A stretch of 64,000 nucleotides of DNA from Smallanthus sonchifolius (GCA_023525975.1 CM042035.1:37121001-37185000), one strand, 5' to 3'; shown: positions 32,683 through 44,141, numbered from the stretch's first letter. Notes: generated from the letters alone by a model not told the origin. Numbers and translations are program-made.

Positions 32683-33057
32683 CATAGTGCGGTTCGTTAC
32701 TTGATGGAGAAGAAAGATGCAAAGCATCGTTTGATTCGTTGGGTGCTTTTATTGCAAGAGTTCGACTTAGAAATTCGGGATAAGAAAGGAAGTGAAAACG
32801 TAGTGGCAGATCACTTATCCCGGATTCCGTTGGAAGGGGTTGATGATGTTAGTGAAATTAATGAACGGTTTCCCGATGAACAACTGTTGGCCGTGTCTAC
32901 TTTTGTCGCACCGTGGTATGCTCATTACGTGAATTATTTGGCCACGGGTGATATTTCGAGTCATTGGACGAAGAAAAGGAGACAACAGTTTATGGTTCAA
33001 GTCAAACAGTACATATGGGATGAACCTTACCTTTTTAAATCGGGCCCGACCAAGTGA
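32683..33057 (+). pseudogene. pol: Ath RNase H end and connection, after hAT-1
   Basis: The RNase H frame resumes after the duplicated 8 bp with HSAVRYLMEKKDAKHRLIRW and ends with the ADHLSR block. The linker to integrase follows. A frame break or stop near 33055 separates it from the zinc-binding region, whose His and Cys residues are visible up to NCLICQK in shifted frames (33060-33240). Confidence 0.85.
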
Positions 33058-33239
33058 TTCGAAGATGCGTGCCCGAGACGGAGGTGTTAGAAATTTTGAC
33101 TCATGCTCATTCATCCGCTTGTGGGGGTCATTTTAGTGGCCACAAAACGGGTTACCGGGTACTCACATGTGGTTTCTAGTGGCCTACAATTTTCAAAGAT
33201 GCATGTGAATTTGCCCGAAATTGTCTAATTTGCCAAAAG

Positions 33240-34223
33240 ATGGGAAGTATTTCGAAGAGGGATGAGATGCCTTTGCAACCTATTTTGGTGGTTGAGATAT
33301 TTGATGTGTGGGGCATAGATTTTATGGGTCCATTCCCGAGTTCGAATGGGTTTTTGTATATTTTAGTGGTGGTGGATTACGTCTCGAAATGGACTGAAGC
33401 CATTCCTACAAGAACCAACGATCATTTGGTTGTGTGTAAATTCGTTCAATCCAACATCTTTGCTCGTTTTGGGATTCCAAGAGTTATAATTAGTGATGGC
33501 GGTTCACATTTTAAAAATTTTAACTTCGGGAAGTTGTTGAGGCGGTACAACGTGAACCACCGAATCGCTACGCTGTATCACCCGCAAACAAGTGGACAAG
33601 TTGAAGTGTCCAACCGTCAAATCAAGGAAATTCTCATGAAAACGGTGCGAACGGATAGAAAAGATTGGTCAAGTAAGTTCGATGATGCGTTGTGGGCCTA
33701 CCGAACGGCCTATAAAACTCCCATTGGTACAACTCCTTATCGGTTAGTGTATGGAAAAGGATGTCATTTACCATTGGAGTTAGCTCACCGAGCACATTGG
33801 GCAATAAAGACGGTTAATGCGGACTATAACGAAGCGGGAAAGATTCGGAAGCTTCAGTTGAGTGAAATTGAAGAGATTCGGGATGAAGCATATGAATGTG
33901 CATCCGCATACAAAGACAAACTAAAAAAGGTTCATGATGCGAAGTTATGGAAACGAACCTTTGAAGTGGGCCAAAAGGTGTGGTTGTACAATTCACGATT
34001 GAAGTTGTTCGCGGGAAAATTAAAGAGTAAATGGATGGGGCCATACGTGATCACAAGAGTGGGTAAGTTCGGAGATATAGATATTGAAGATGTTTCCACC
34101 AATATGAAGCAAACAGTGAATGGGCACCGGCTCAAACCGTACTTGGAAGGGAACGACATCAAAAATCTCGAACTTGACAAGGTGGGCTACATTCTACGCC
34201 CATTGGATGAGGAAGAAGCATAA
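33240..34223 (+). CDS. pol: Ath integrase core and C-terminal domain
   Basis: 327 codons are open. The catalytic residues are visible: Asp in WGIDFMGPF, Asp in IISDGGSHF and Glu in SGQVEVSNRQ. The C-terminal part ends GHRLKPYLEGN and DEEEA. The true integrase begins further upstream with the HHCC zinc domain, which is frameshifted, so this part alone is not a complete enzyme. Sequence style (KGCHLPLELAHRA, WAIKTVN) is that of Athila/Tat gypsy elements. Confidence 0.88.
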   Translation: MGSISKRDEMPLQPILVVEIFDVWGIDFMGPFPSSNGFLYILVVVDYVSKWTEAIPTRTNDHLVVCKFVQSNIFARFGIPRVIISDGGSHFKNFNFGKLLRRYNVNHRIATLYHPQTSGQVEVSNRQIKEILMKTVRTDRKDWSSKFDDALWAYRTAYKTPIGTTPYRLVYGKGCHLPLELAHRAHWAIKTVNADYNEAGKIRKLQLSEIEEIRDEAYECASAYKDKLKKVHDAKLWKRTFEVGQKVWLYNSRLKLFAGKLKSKWMGPYVITRVGKFGDIDIEDVSTNMKQTVNGHRLKPYLEGNDIKNLELDKVGYILRPLDEEEA

Positions 34224-35363
34224 AGAGGCCAAGTTTGGTAGTGTAAATATTTAGTTAGTTTAGGGTAATTTAGTTTGTTTTTAAACAAAAACCCGTACTC
34301 GCTTTAACTTGTGTTTGAAACAAGTGTGGGGAAATTCTTACAAATTTCTCTAACACGGTGTTGAGGACAGCACGGGTTTTTCATGGGGGGTAGGGTAATT
34401 TTCTTTCATGCTTTTCGAAAAAAATATTAAAACCATAAAAATTACAAAACAAAAAAAAAAACTTGTTTTTGGCGAAGTATAGAAGCCCAGGTGCTACCGT
34501 AGGTTACGGTAGCTACCGTAGCTTACGGTGGACCTGGGAGAATAAAACTCTTACGCTCATAAGCTACTGCCTTACGGTGGAATTCTTTCCCAGAAGCTAC
34601 CGTAGCTTACGGTAGATACCGTAAGCTACGGTAGCCACTGGCAGACAATAAGTCGCTGTTGGTCACGGGTTTTTTAAAAAAATAAATAATAAAATCGAAT
34701 TTAACCCTAGCCACACACAATTCTGCATAATCCCCAACCACAAACACTTTCTTCTTTCCTTCTTTTACTCACCAAATTTCTAAGAACCCTAATCTTCAAT
34801 TCTTCATAACTCTCTCAAATCTTGACCAAATCTCATGATTTTGGAGTCTATTTTGACTAAAATTTCACGAGCAATCTGATTTTGAGTTCATATTGGGAAG
34901 AAAATCAAATTATCTCTGCTGATTTTGGGTTTTTCAATCCGAAAATTTTGGGAATTTTTGGGGGTTTCTTGTTTCTTCAGAGTTCTTGGTATTCTTTGCA
35001 TCTACAAATTAAAGGCATGTAATTCGTAACTCTTTTGATGGTGCATTGTGAATTGAAGGTTGATGTTCTTACTTGTTCTTACACACACTTGCTTGTACAT
35101 ACTTGATGATATGAGGTTGTTATGGTTATAGATGCTAGGATGATGTTCAAAATTCTGAATTTTTGGAAATCTTGACAATATAGAGACATCATGCCCAAAT
35201 TTAAAAAAAAAATAAAAAAAAATAATAAAATAATAATAATAATAAATAAAACCTTGTGGTTATTTGCATCTACAACCATAGTAGCAAGCAAGTGTGGGGA
35301 TGTTTGGGTTGAATGTGAACTAATGGGAATTGTTTGTGTGTTGTGGTTTTGATTTGCAGGAGT
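34224..35363 (+). other. Ath spacer between integrase and third ORF, with palindromes and a possible leader intron
   Basis: There is no coding frame. A purine tract-like AAGTGTGGGGA occurs near 34323 and 35292. At about 34490-34640 lie four or five palindromes of the LTR type (GCTACCGTA/TACGGTAGC). A pyrimidine-rich leader follows (about 34740-34830). A 3' splice site-like TTTTGATTTGCAG ends at 35359, four bases before the ATG of the third ORF. The arrangement resembles the ORF3 upstream region of the SirA elements. A homopolymer-rich AT stretch lies at 35200-35240. Confidence 0.6.
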
Positions 35364-35414
35364 ATGGGTCGGAAGGGAAAGGAACATATGGCTTCCTCCG
35401 GACGGACGGTTTAT
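35364..35414 (+). pseudogene. Start of the Athila third ORF (first 17 codons), split by an inserted fragment
   Basis: ATG at 35364 begins MGRKGKEHMASSGRT, the typical opening of Athila ORFs that lie after pol. After codon 17 the sequence changes to unrelated LTR sequence and the frame soon ends. The ORF resumes in frame at about 39496. The two break points share only the bases TAT. Confidence 0.75.
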
Positions 35415-35935
35415 ATAGGTTTCATGTTTTGATTCAGTTGTTTATGTTTTTTGATCTTGTTAGTTTTTGACACAAACTTGATGGATTGATGTATTAGTTA
35501 TTATAAACAATTTATGTGATGCTTTGAGTTTCTCGTTTACAATCTTGTTCGGTTGATGACAAAACCTAGTAGCAGGGTTGGGTGACTAAAGGGGATAAAT
35601 TTGGCACTTATAAATTGGCTAGTTGAATTATATTGGTTTATCACAAAACTGGTTGTATAGGTTTGCTGACAACAACCTGTCTTCATCTACTATTTTAACT
35701 AATTTTCCAACACTATGTCTATGTGATGTCCAATTGAACAACTGAGTTTTATGTGAAACCTAGAACCTGAAGTTTGGAGGAGGTTGAATTTTTATTAGAT
35801 CTGTGTTTTCATTCTAATTATCAAACTAAGCAATTTCACTAACCACTGATTCCTCGTGGATACGATACTCTTCTTACCCTTAGTAGTTAAGTGTTTAAAG
35901 ATTGTTTTCGACCGACCTAACGACATCGATCAAAA

Positions 35936-35953
35936 TGGCGCCGTTGCCGGGGA
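35936..35953 (+). other. Primer binding site of the inserted Athila fragment
   Basis: TGGCGCCGTTGCCGGGGA, the primer site sequence characteristic of Athila and Tat elements (Asp-tRNA type), follows an LTR end CGACATCGATCA by a few bases. It shows that the preceding 0.5 kb is LTR sequence. Confidence 0.88.
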
Positions 35954-36045
35954 GTAGTGCGCAACGTGTGTTAACTTTCGTAGTTTTTTGTGTGTTATTT
36001 TCGGGTTTACGCTGGTTGTGTTAGTGTGCAGGTACTTACAGGTGT

Positions 36046-38496
36046 ATGCATACTAGAGGCTCCAAAAAGTCATCACCATTAGCATTTGATCCGGAAATTG
36101 AACGGACACTTTCCCGGAACCGAGTTTTACTTAGGGAGAACAAAGTCATTGGGTCTCCTACTACACCGAAAAACATCATGGATCCACCAATTCTCACTAC
36201 GGGTCAAACACTACCAACCACCACACCCCCTATTCCATCAAGTCCTATAACAAATGAGAGCAAACCTACAAATACCACTGTTCCTACAAGCACACTTCCA
36301 CCAAATCCATTGAGCTACCAAACTGCATCAACCTTTCCACCATTTAGCCATTTCTTCCCGACCCAAGGTCAATCATCTTCCCAACAGAGTTAACCATTCC
36401 CATTTCAACAAGACCCACCTATAACTTTTACCACCCCGATTCAACAACAACAACCACCATCGAGGTTCCAATATCAACAATCTCCCGCGACGCCGTTTAT
36501 GAGGGTGCAAGATGATGGGTTTGATGGCGGTTATGAAGATGAATATGAGGGGTATGATGAAGGTGAATATACCCTTGGGGGTAATGGAAATCAAACGGGA
36601 TTTCAAGGAGGGGTGGATTTGTGCGAAAACCGCAAGATATACCGCAAGCTCCACAAGGTCAACCTCGACAAGTTCAACAATATGAGCAACAAGTGCCTCA
36701 ACAACAACAAGTGGGGCAAATGTTTCAACCACCAACTCAATAATTCGCGCCTCAAAGACCAGTTCAAAGACCAATGGGTCCACCACATTCGATTGGGTGT
36801 GCCAAGAAGATATAATCAGGAGGCCGTGAGGGGTATTGAAGCACATTTTAGGACGGTTATTACCAACAATCCTTCACCGGTAGTTATTCCTCAAAACAAT
36901 CAAGGGAGGACGTTCGAAGTTAGAACTAATTCCCTCCAAAGTTTGCCTAAGTATAAGGGATTGGCTACGGAAGAGCCATACTTTCATTTGGAGGCATACG
37001 ATTCGATATGCAATACTATCGGTGGGCAAGGATTTTTATCGGATGAAGTAAAGTTGGTATTGTTTCAATTCTCGTTGGAAGATAAAGCGAAGAGATGGTT
37101 TTACACTTTACCATCAACTTCGATTTATACATGGGCGGAGATGCAACAAAGATTTTTAGAAGAATTTTTCACGGCTCAAAAGAAAAATGATGCAAGAAAG
37201 GCATTACGAAGCTTCCAACAACAATCGGGTGAGATGTTTCACGAAGCTTTCGAACGGTTTAATTTGATGATAAAAAATTGCCCTCATCTTGGGATCGAAT
37301 TGTGGGAATTGTTGAACGCGTTTCATGAAGGGTTGAATTCCGAAGATGCTCGTGACTTAATGTCGATCACGAATGGTACATTCGGTACTAATCACGATCA
37401 AGACGATTGGGCGTTTTTGGAACAAATGGCGGTCACATCAAAGTGGAAGGCTCAATCATCTAGGAGAGCGAGACCGGCCATTACTAGAACCCAAGTGCAT
37501 GCGGTGGAGGATGGTAATGTGCAAACTACTAATCAAGTTTATGATGTTTGCACTAACTGTAATGAATTGGGTCATAGGGCGGATGTTTGTTTGGTGGGTG
37601 TTGTTGAAGGGCAATATGAAGGAGTCAATGCAATTCAAGGTCAAGGCCAAGGTGGGGGTGGTAGAAATTATAACATGAATTCAAATACGTATCATCCGGG
37701 GTTGTGAAATCACCCGAATTTTCGTTATGGCAATCCCGCGAATCAATCCAACCCAAATTTCCAAGGAGCACCTCAATCAAACTTTGTTCCGCATCAACCA
37801 TATGCAAATCAAGGTAATCAAGGTTATCAAAGACAATACCAACAACAAACTGGGGGACCGGGACCATCCAATTCAAGTGGGAATGAAGTTATGGATATGC
37901 TCCGAATGATGCAACAAGACATGCAACTGAGGAATCAACTTGATGAAGTTAGGATGCAAAAGGATGAGGTCCGTGACAAGAGCATTCAATCATTGACCAC
38001 TCAAATGGGTCAACTTGCAACCGAGGTGGCGGAGTTGAAAAAAGGTAAAGGTCAACTTCCAAGCGACACTAAGGTAAACCCCTCCCATAGTACTTCGCGT
38101 AATATTCCTATTAACCATGTTAGTGTCCTAAGAAGTGGAAAAGAATTTAAGGCAAATTTGTCACCGGGTTTGGTTGATGGGGTGGTTGAGGACATTACGG
38201 GAAATGAAAGTGATGAGGATGAAATCTCACCCTCAATTGTTTCTAAGGACCCAATTGTTGAAAAAGAAATTAAAAAACGGGGGTTGGGTGAAATTTTAAA
38301 AGATAAAAACAAGGAAGGGGGACCGAGTCAAGCCCCATTTCCTTCAGCTTTAATTGACCCGGGTAAGAAAAATTTTATTTCAACAAGGGGTGCTCAAAAA
38401 GAGGAGATGTGGGAGGTGTTCAAACAAGTAAAAGTAAATCTTCCTTTACTTGAGGCAATTAAGCAAGTACCCGCGTATGCAAAATTTTTAAAATAA
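36046..38496 (+). pseudogene. gag: Athila gag (degenerate)
   Basis: The start MHTRGSKKSSP at 36046 opens a Pro/Thr/Ser-rich N-terminus that stops at 36391. The retrotransposon gag domain lies at about 36850-37450 (SLPKYKGLATEEPYFHLEAY, RWFYTLPSTSI, WAEMQQRFLEEFF). A zinc knuckle (CTNCNELGHRADVC) lies near 37549. TGA at 37705 stands for a conserved Trp. The tail continues through a coiled coil (MLRMMQQDMQLRNQL) to a TAA at 38494. Between about 36610 and 36800 a pair of frame changes hides a Pro/Gln-rich stretch. Several breaks make it non-functional. Confidence 0.87.
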
Positions 38497-39492
38497 TTGT
38501 GTACCCAAAAGAGGCAACAGAAAGTGCCTAAACAGGTTAATTTGACTGAGCGGGTAAGTGCAGTTTTAAAAGGAGATCTTCCTCCTAAGCTCCAAGATCC
38601 GGGAACGCCATTAATTAATATTCAAGTTGGAAATTTTCAAATGTCGAGGGCGTTATTAGATCTTGGAGCCGGAGTAAGTATTTTACCGGGGGGCTTATAT
38701 GACCAATACGATTTTGGTCCATTGAAACGGGTCGAGACAACGGTTGTTTTAGCGGATTTGTCTCATAAGCTTCCCCGAGGGATTGTGTGGGATGTGATAG
38801 TAAAAGTGGAAGAGTTTTACTATCCTGTTGACTTTTTGGTTTTAGACTACTCATCGGTTGACCCAAGTCAACAACAAAATGTCATATTAGGTCGACCATT
38901 TTTGAACACCGCTCATGCCATTATTGATTGTCGATATGGTACAGTTGATATGACCTTTGGAAATAGAAAAATAAGATCAAATGTTTTTACTAACGTTTCT
39001 AACTCTTTGGGTGGTGATGAGTGTTTTATGGCAGATTTTGTTGATAGGTGTGACCCGCACGAGTATGAGGAAGATGTCTTGGAAACTTGTGTTTGTGATT
39101 TTTCTGAACAGGTACAAGTATGTGCATTGAGGATGGACGAGAAAAAGCAAGAGGCTTTAGCGGTGCGAGAAGAGCGACCACCGTGGACCCATCAAATTGA
39201 AAGTTTACCGGTGGAAATTAATTCGGGTACGAAGCCGTCATTGGAGGAGCCACCGACATTGGAGTTGAAAGACTTGCCAAGCCATTTGAAGTATGCATTT
39301 TTAGGGCATAATGACACTTTACCGGTCATTATTGCCTCTAATTTGGAGAAGGCTCAAGAGCAAGCGTTGTTGAAGGTGTTGAAGGCGAATAAAGAAGCTA
39401 TTGGGTGGACGATTGCCGACTTGAAAGGAATTAGTCCATCAATCATTATGCACAAAAAATCATCACGACCGAGGATGCAAAACCAACCAGAG
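38497..39492 (+). pseudogene. pol: Athila aspartic protease and first residues of reverse transcriptase
   Basis: The retropepsin-like domain is clear: RALLDLGAGVSILP holds the active-site Asp, and VILGRPFLNTAHAIIDC follows. The frame continues to the beginning of RT (GWTIADLKGISPSIIMHK) and then passes without a stop into the third ORF. This makes an accidental fusion frame of 463 codons. The polymerase itself is lacking here. Confidence 0.82.
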
Positions 39493-39495
39493 TAT

Positions 39496-41034
39496 TGGCA
39501 ACCGATCTTATTCCATGATCGTATGAACAAGCTTAAAGATATGGCGGCGGCCTTTATTTGTGAAAAGGAGGTAAAAGAGGATGAATTTGGGCCCTTTAAT
39601 GTTTTTAATCGGTTTCGAGCATTGGGTTGGGAGGCGGCACTAAGATGTTATGATCGGGATAGTAAGAATCTGTTTAAAGAAGAAATTCAAGAGTGGATGG
39701 CCACTCTCACATGTCCCCCGTATAGCAAACCCCAACAAATGAAACTAATCGGCACTGTGAACGGTATAGAGGTTGAGATGTCTTTTGACACTTTGAGAAG
39801 GGTGGCAAAGTTTGACAGTCGACCCGCAAGAGACTATATGTTCCCGAATCTCGATGACTTGTTTCGTAAACCGGAAGCTCACCCATGATGGAACGATATG
39901 TTGGAAGCGCTGTTTCTACCGGGTACTTGGCATGGTACGCTTTATAGGAAAAATTTAAAGATTGAAGCTAAGTTATTGCTCATGATTTGTGTATGTAATG
40001 TGATTCCAAGGAGGGGGGATAAGGTGGAAGTTAGATTTCCTGAGGTGCCCGTTCTTTATTCACTGCTTCATGGGTCACCCCGTTTTCCATTCAGGTTCTT
40101 AGTGCTTAATAACATATGGATATGCCGGAACAAGGTTGGAAGGAGTATTATTCCTCATTGTCGATTAATTACGGCATTGCTCAAGATGTACGGAGTTATT
40201 GGGTTGGAGGATAAAGGAGCTCCGAAAAAACATAAGCCGTTTGATATTCGGAAGATGGGTCCGGGGTGGTCGTATACAGAATCGGAGCGATACCACAAGT
40301 TGAAGTGTGAAGGACAACGGTGGCGAGCATTGAAGGTTGATGCAAGGGCGTTACAACCGGGCGAAGAGGATGAGCCCGAGACTGATGATGAACCCCAAAG
40401 TGGGGATGAGGATTATGCCGATGAGCCGAACGCCAAAGAGATGGATGTGGACCAAGGGGGTCCGAGTAGGATTCATGTGCATGAAGGGGGATTCTTCGAC
40501 TATTCGAGTCATCCTTATGAGCCGAATTGGGCTCATCAAAGAACAATGCAAGAGGTAATTGAAAATCAGCGTCCGCCTACATTCGAAAGTTGTCCCGGGT
40601 CCGACCGAACATTTTTCGATCATCAAACTTATATGGGAGCAAGCATGGAACGGGCTTTAAAGCATAATTTTGATCGACAAGAATCATGGAATCGCACCCA
40701 TGCCTATGCTTTTGAACAAGAAGTGAATAACAGATATCTTGATGATCAAAACCGGCGGATGCATGATGACTGGCATGCGAGGCGACCGGTTGTTGCGGAC
40801 CCGCCGTTGGTGGATTATTCAACACTGCCACCTTATGACGGTAGTGTTTCATACCTCACGCCACCATTGCATCACTCACAGTGGGTAGACCCCCGACAGA
40901 GCCAACAGTATGACGCCACACAACAAGGAGGGAGTGAAGGTGGCAGCGGTAGCAGGAGCGGCGCATTTGCATTTGGAGAATTCTCGGAGATGATGACGTC
41001 TATCTTCGGGCCTCCTCAGCCGCGGTATTACTAG
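39496..41034 (+). pseudogene. Athila third ORF, main part (one stop)
   Basis: This matches the Athila-specific ORF found downstream of pol or alone in many plant proteins (blocks HDRMNKLKDMAAAF, FNRFRALGWEAALRCYD, EMSFDTLRRVAKFDSR, LPGTWHGTLYRKNLKIEAK). The C-terminal third is acidic, then Tyr/His/Pro/Gly-rich, ending PQPRYY. The only break is a TGA at 39886, probably a CGA changed by deamination. Its role is unknown. Athila extra ORFs have been called envelope-like because of position, but I see no convincing transmembrane segment here. Confidence 0.8.
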
Positions 41035-41788
41035 TCATGTGGTGCTCTTTCCGTTTTGTATATTATTGTAGATTAATTTTTGTTTATGTCCATGGTTGGG
41101 TGGAAGGGTGGTGTTTTGATATTGATATTATGGGTTATGATATTGTCGGTGGTGTTACAATGTTTGTTTGTTTAAAAAATAATAATAATAATAATAATTT
41201 GGTGTTTGAGTGTATAAGCGGAAATTGATGTTGAATTGGTTGTTAGTGATCATTCCCTTCAATGCCATACATTGGGGTCAATGTATCCCAAGTGTGGGGA
41301 TGGGGGAAATTTTTGATGATTTTTGAAAAAAATTTTAACCAACCGACAAATCGTTCAAATTTGAAAGCTTGCCATTGATACGCATGACACATCGGCAACC
41401 CTTTTTGTCCTCTCATGGTGAGTTTTTGGGTCACACACACACAATTATTAGAAATTCTTTCTTTGGTCGAGTGGCGATGTGTGATTTGTTTTAATAGAAC
41501 TTGTGTAAAAATGCTCATCGAGACTTTGGTTTAATATGCTTGTGAAAATGATAAGGCATTTAGGTAACCTCGTTTGGATGTGTGAGAGTGTGGGATTGGG
41601 GGGTTGGACCTCATACGATATATATATGAGCTTGGTAGTGCGAGGGGCGGGGGTTTGGTCTTTTTAGCCATGTTTGAGCCTATTGCCGTTCATTTGTGAC
41701 CCGTACCTATCTTCTTAAATTCTACCTATTGAGATGACCCGGTTTAGTAGTTTAGTAGTTTTAGTACGTAGTGTTTGATGTTTTTGTT

Positions 41789-41854
<66 letters not shown>

Positions 41855-42333
41855 TCTGAGAAAAATGCGAAAAGAAGGAAATAAATGCGATGGTAGTTGA
41901 AGGAGAATGAAAAAAAAAGGTGAAGTTGTGTAAATAGTTAGTAGTTGTTTTTGTGTAATAATAAGACCGGGCCGAATCAATAAGCTACTTGCATATATAT
42001 CCCATCATTTCCGACCCCTACACATAGCCTCGTTACAACCTGTAAAGCCATTTGATTCATAGGCAGATTGGGCATCTTATAGGTGGAGACTTGATTTTTA
42101 TACAAGCTTATTGTCGCACAATCACACATTTGCATTGAGTGTTCTAGCGCAATCTTGCTAGTACTTTTTGTCACCGAGAGGAGAGTTATTTGAGGGGTGT
42201 GTCATGTGGTGTGATGGTAGGTTAGTAAAAGGACAGCATGTATTTGTTTGGTTTAAACGTTGATCGCTTATGAACATGGAAATGGTTTTCGATGAGTTGC
42301 TTGGGGGCAAGCAACGGTTAAGTGTGGGGATGT
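41035..42333 (+). other. Ath 3' non-coding region with microsatellites and purine tracts
   Basis: No gene is seen. An (AAT)n run lies at 41180-41200 and an (AT)n run of about 66 bp at 41778-41843. AAGTGTGGGGATG occurs at 41289 and again at 42321-42333, directly before the 3' LTR, where it is the functional polypurine tract. Together with 34323 and 35292 this makes four copies of the tract in the element. Confidence 0.8.
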
Positions 42334-43486
42334 GACGGGTGGTCCACGGGACAACCTTTAAGTATGTTAAAAGATAATTTAATCCCACATTTGATCATGT
42401 AACTATCTTGAATTAGATAACTACAGTTGCGTATGTCTCAGGTATATTCGGGGCTTAAATGGAGTGGGAAATGCAGCTTTGGGAAGAAGCTAATTGAGTG
42501 GACATTTTGCCCAGACTCTATCGTAGCTTACGGTGGCTACCGTAAGCTACGGTAGCCCCCTGAAGACTTGTCCCCCACCGTAAGGCAGTAGGAACTCAGC
42601 GTAACAACTTAAATGCTACCGTAAGTTACGGTAGCTACCGTAGCTTACGGTAGACATTGACGCAGAAAGTGTAACTGCCAATAAAAACCAATTTTCCAAG
42701 GGGCTTTGATATTCTCATCATTGGAGACGTTTCTAGACAGTTGTTTGGGCAAAAATTGGAGACTTCTTGGGTTCAAAACAATTTTTAATCATTGGGTTTG
42801 TTTTTTTTTATTCATATGAACATTAATCTTTGTGTGATGATGATGCACCAAGGCATGAGTGGCTAAACTTGTGGTGTTCATCCTAGGTTGAAGGTTTGTC
42901 TAAGACATTTATGTTTTTATCCGTATTTGTAGAATAATAGACTTGCAATGTTTGTTTGTTTATTATGGTGTGCGAATGTTTGTTTGTAAATTGTTGATTG
43001 ATGTTTTGATCATAATCTAAATCGTACGTTCTTGGTGTCGTTGACAATTGAGATATCACGGGAGGGATTAGGGTTGGATATTGGTTAATTGGTCATCGGG
43101 TAACAACCTTACATTTTCATAATCCGAGTACTTAGTTCCCTTTTATCACAAACAAGTGGTCACACATGAATCATGTCTATCTGATTCTTTCTAGTTGGAT
43201 TTAAACACGGATGTCAATTGAAACCGCAAACCTAGGATGATCGCTTTTTCCTAAAGTGTTTACAAAGCTAATTTTTGATTTGCAATTTATTTAGTTAATC
43301 TTAGTTGTTGAAACCAAACAATCAAAATCGTGAATTTACATTTCTTGCAATTTAGTTTAAGTTAGTTAAATCCAAAGCTACATAATAAACACATTTTCCA
43401 CAAACTCCTCGTGTTCGATACCCACTTACCGCTAGCTATTTGGTTGTAATTGGTTTAAATTTGATTGAGACTACGACCTCACGTCA
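42334..43486 (+). repeat. Ath 3' LTR, 1153 bp
   Basis: It runs from TGACGGGTGG to CTCACGTCA and is followed by the duplication ATTGT (43487-43491). Palindromes CTACCGTA/TACGGTAG lie at 42518-42656, slightly more complete than in the left LTR, where one unit has lost some bases. Confidence 0.92.
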
Positions 43487-43491
43487 ATTGT

Positions 43492-43878
43492 GTACTCGTT
43501 CTGATTTCCAGTGTACCCTATGGATACAAAGGTCCTCATGTATTCTTCCTTCGAGTATGAAATGGCGACCCCCTCGTCTTAAAGTTTGAGATGTTTTCGT
43601 AGAGTAGCTTCAGTGATGGTGATGTCTTTGCCATCTACCTTGGCTTGGATTTGGGTTATCCCCTGTTCGGTAGAGTAGACAACAGAGTTCCAGAAGTCCT
43701 CCATGTGAGGGATGTAAATGGTTGGGTTTATAGTGAGTGCATGGTGTATCTTTGATCGACAGAGAAAGTCGATCATGTCATTGAATCCCTCGGACTACTT
43801 TCCTTTGATTAAGTATGCCGTGAGGTTGTGATATGGAGTGAACTTATCATCGGGATGGTTTATATCTACCTCTGCCAT
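43492..43878 (-). pseudogene. SirE ORF3, N-terminal part
   Basis: ATG at 43878 (MAEVDINHPDDKF) stands in a good plant start context (AACAAAATGG). Stops are at 43795 and at about 43577-43579. The block MEDFWNSVVYSTE and KDITITEATLRKHLKL aligns with EQFWETAEHDC and AIAFSEDTIRRVLQF of SirA ORF3, so the two ORFs are related. Ath then interrupts the frame. The remainder is at 23848-27740. Confidence 0.78.
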
Positions 43879-44134
43879 TTTGTTGGGTTTGGAGGGAAAG
43901 TGGAAGGTTTTTGAAGGGTTGTTAAGGATGGAAAGCTTTGAATGTTGTGGAGGCTTAAGAGAAAGTGATGGGAGTTAGGGTGAAATTGAATGTGAAGAGG
44001 TGGTGAAGAAATTTGATTTGTGTTATAACGACGGAGGAGAGAAAAAGCAAAAATACTTGTACAGTACAACCTTGTTCACTTTTTACTGTTACAGCTGTAA
44101 TGCACTAAAGCAGTCACGGCAAAGACTGAAAGTA

Positions 44135-44141
44135 ATTTATA
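44135..44141 (-). promoter_or_regulatory. Predicted internal TATA box of SirE ORF3
   Basis: TATAAAT on the minus strand lies about 260 bp before the ORF3 ATG. It follows an array of palindromes, as in the SirA elements. The leader after it is pyrimidine-rich (TTTCTCTCCTCC, CACCACCTCTTCAC) and leads to the ATG with no splice acceptor needed. Confidence 0.5.

Larger units (their letters stand above)
35415..39495 (+). mobile_element. 4.1-kb fragment of a second Athila family inserted in the third ORF of Ath
   Basis: The fragment runs from inside an LTR (35415-35933), through a primer site, gag and protease, to the very start of reverse transcriptase (IGWTIADLKGISPSI near 39400), and stops. Its LTR part differs from the Ath LTRs but has the same kind of ending (CTCGTGGATACGATACTC). 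There is no clear target duplication, only a 3-base repeat TAT. It probably arose by template switching or end joining, not by normal integration. Confidence 0.7.
27746..43486 (+). mobile_element. Ath: Athila-type Ty3/gypsy element, 15.7 kb, rearranged and carrying hAT-1
   Basis: LTRs of 1151 and 1153 bp (27746-28896 and 42334-43486) and the 5-bp duplication ATTGT define the element. By eye the LTRs differ at about 2 percent. Internal order is abnormal: the left LTR is followed directly by the middle of reverse transcriptase, then RNase H (split by hAT-1), integrase, the start of the third ORF, a 4.1-kb piece of another Athila (LTR part, primer site, gag, protease), and then the rest of the third ORF. 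The gag, protease and primer site therefore come from the inserted piece. Confidence 0.9.

Noticed and set aside
36373..36846. 157-codon minus-strand frame
   Set aside because: Antisense to the Pro/Gln-rich part of Athila gag; low complexity.
35412..39495. Normal integration of a full Athila element in the third ORF of Ath
   Set aside because: Neither joint is an LTR terminus, only three bases are shared, and RT, RNase H, integrase and a second LTR are absent from the insert.
41744..41980. 78-codon frame with a run of Tyr-Ile
   Set aside because: It is the (AT)n microsatellite read as codons.
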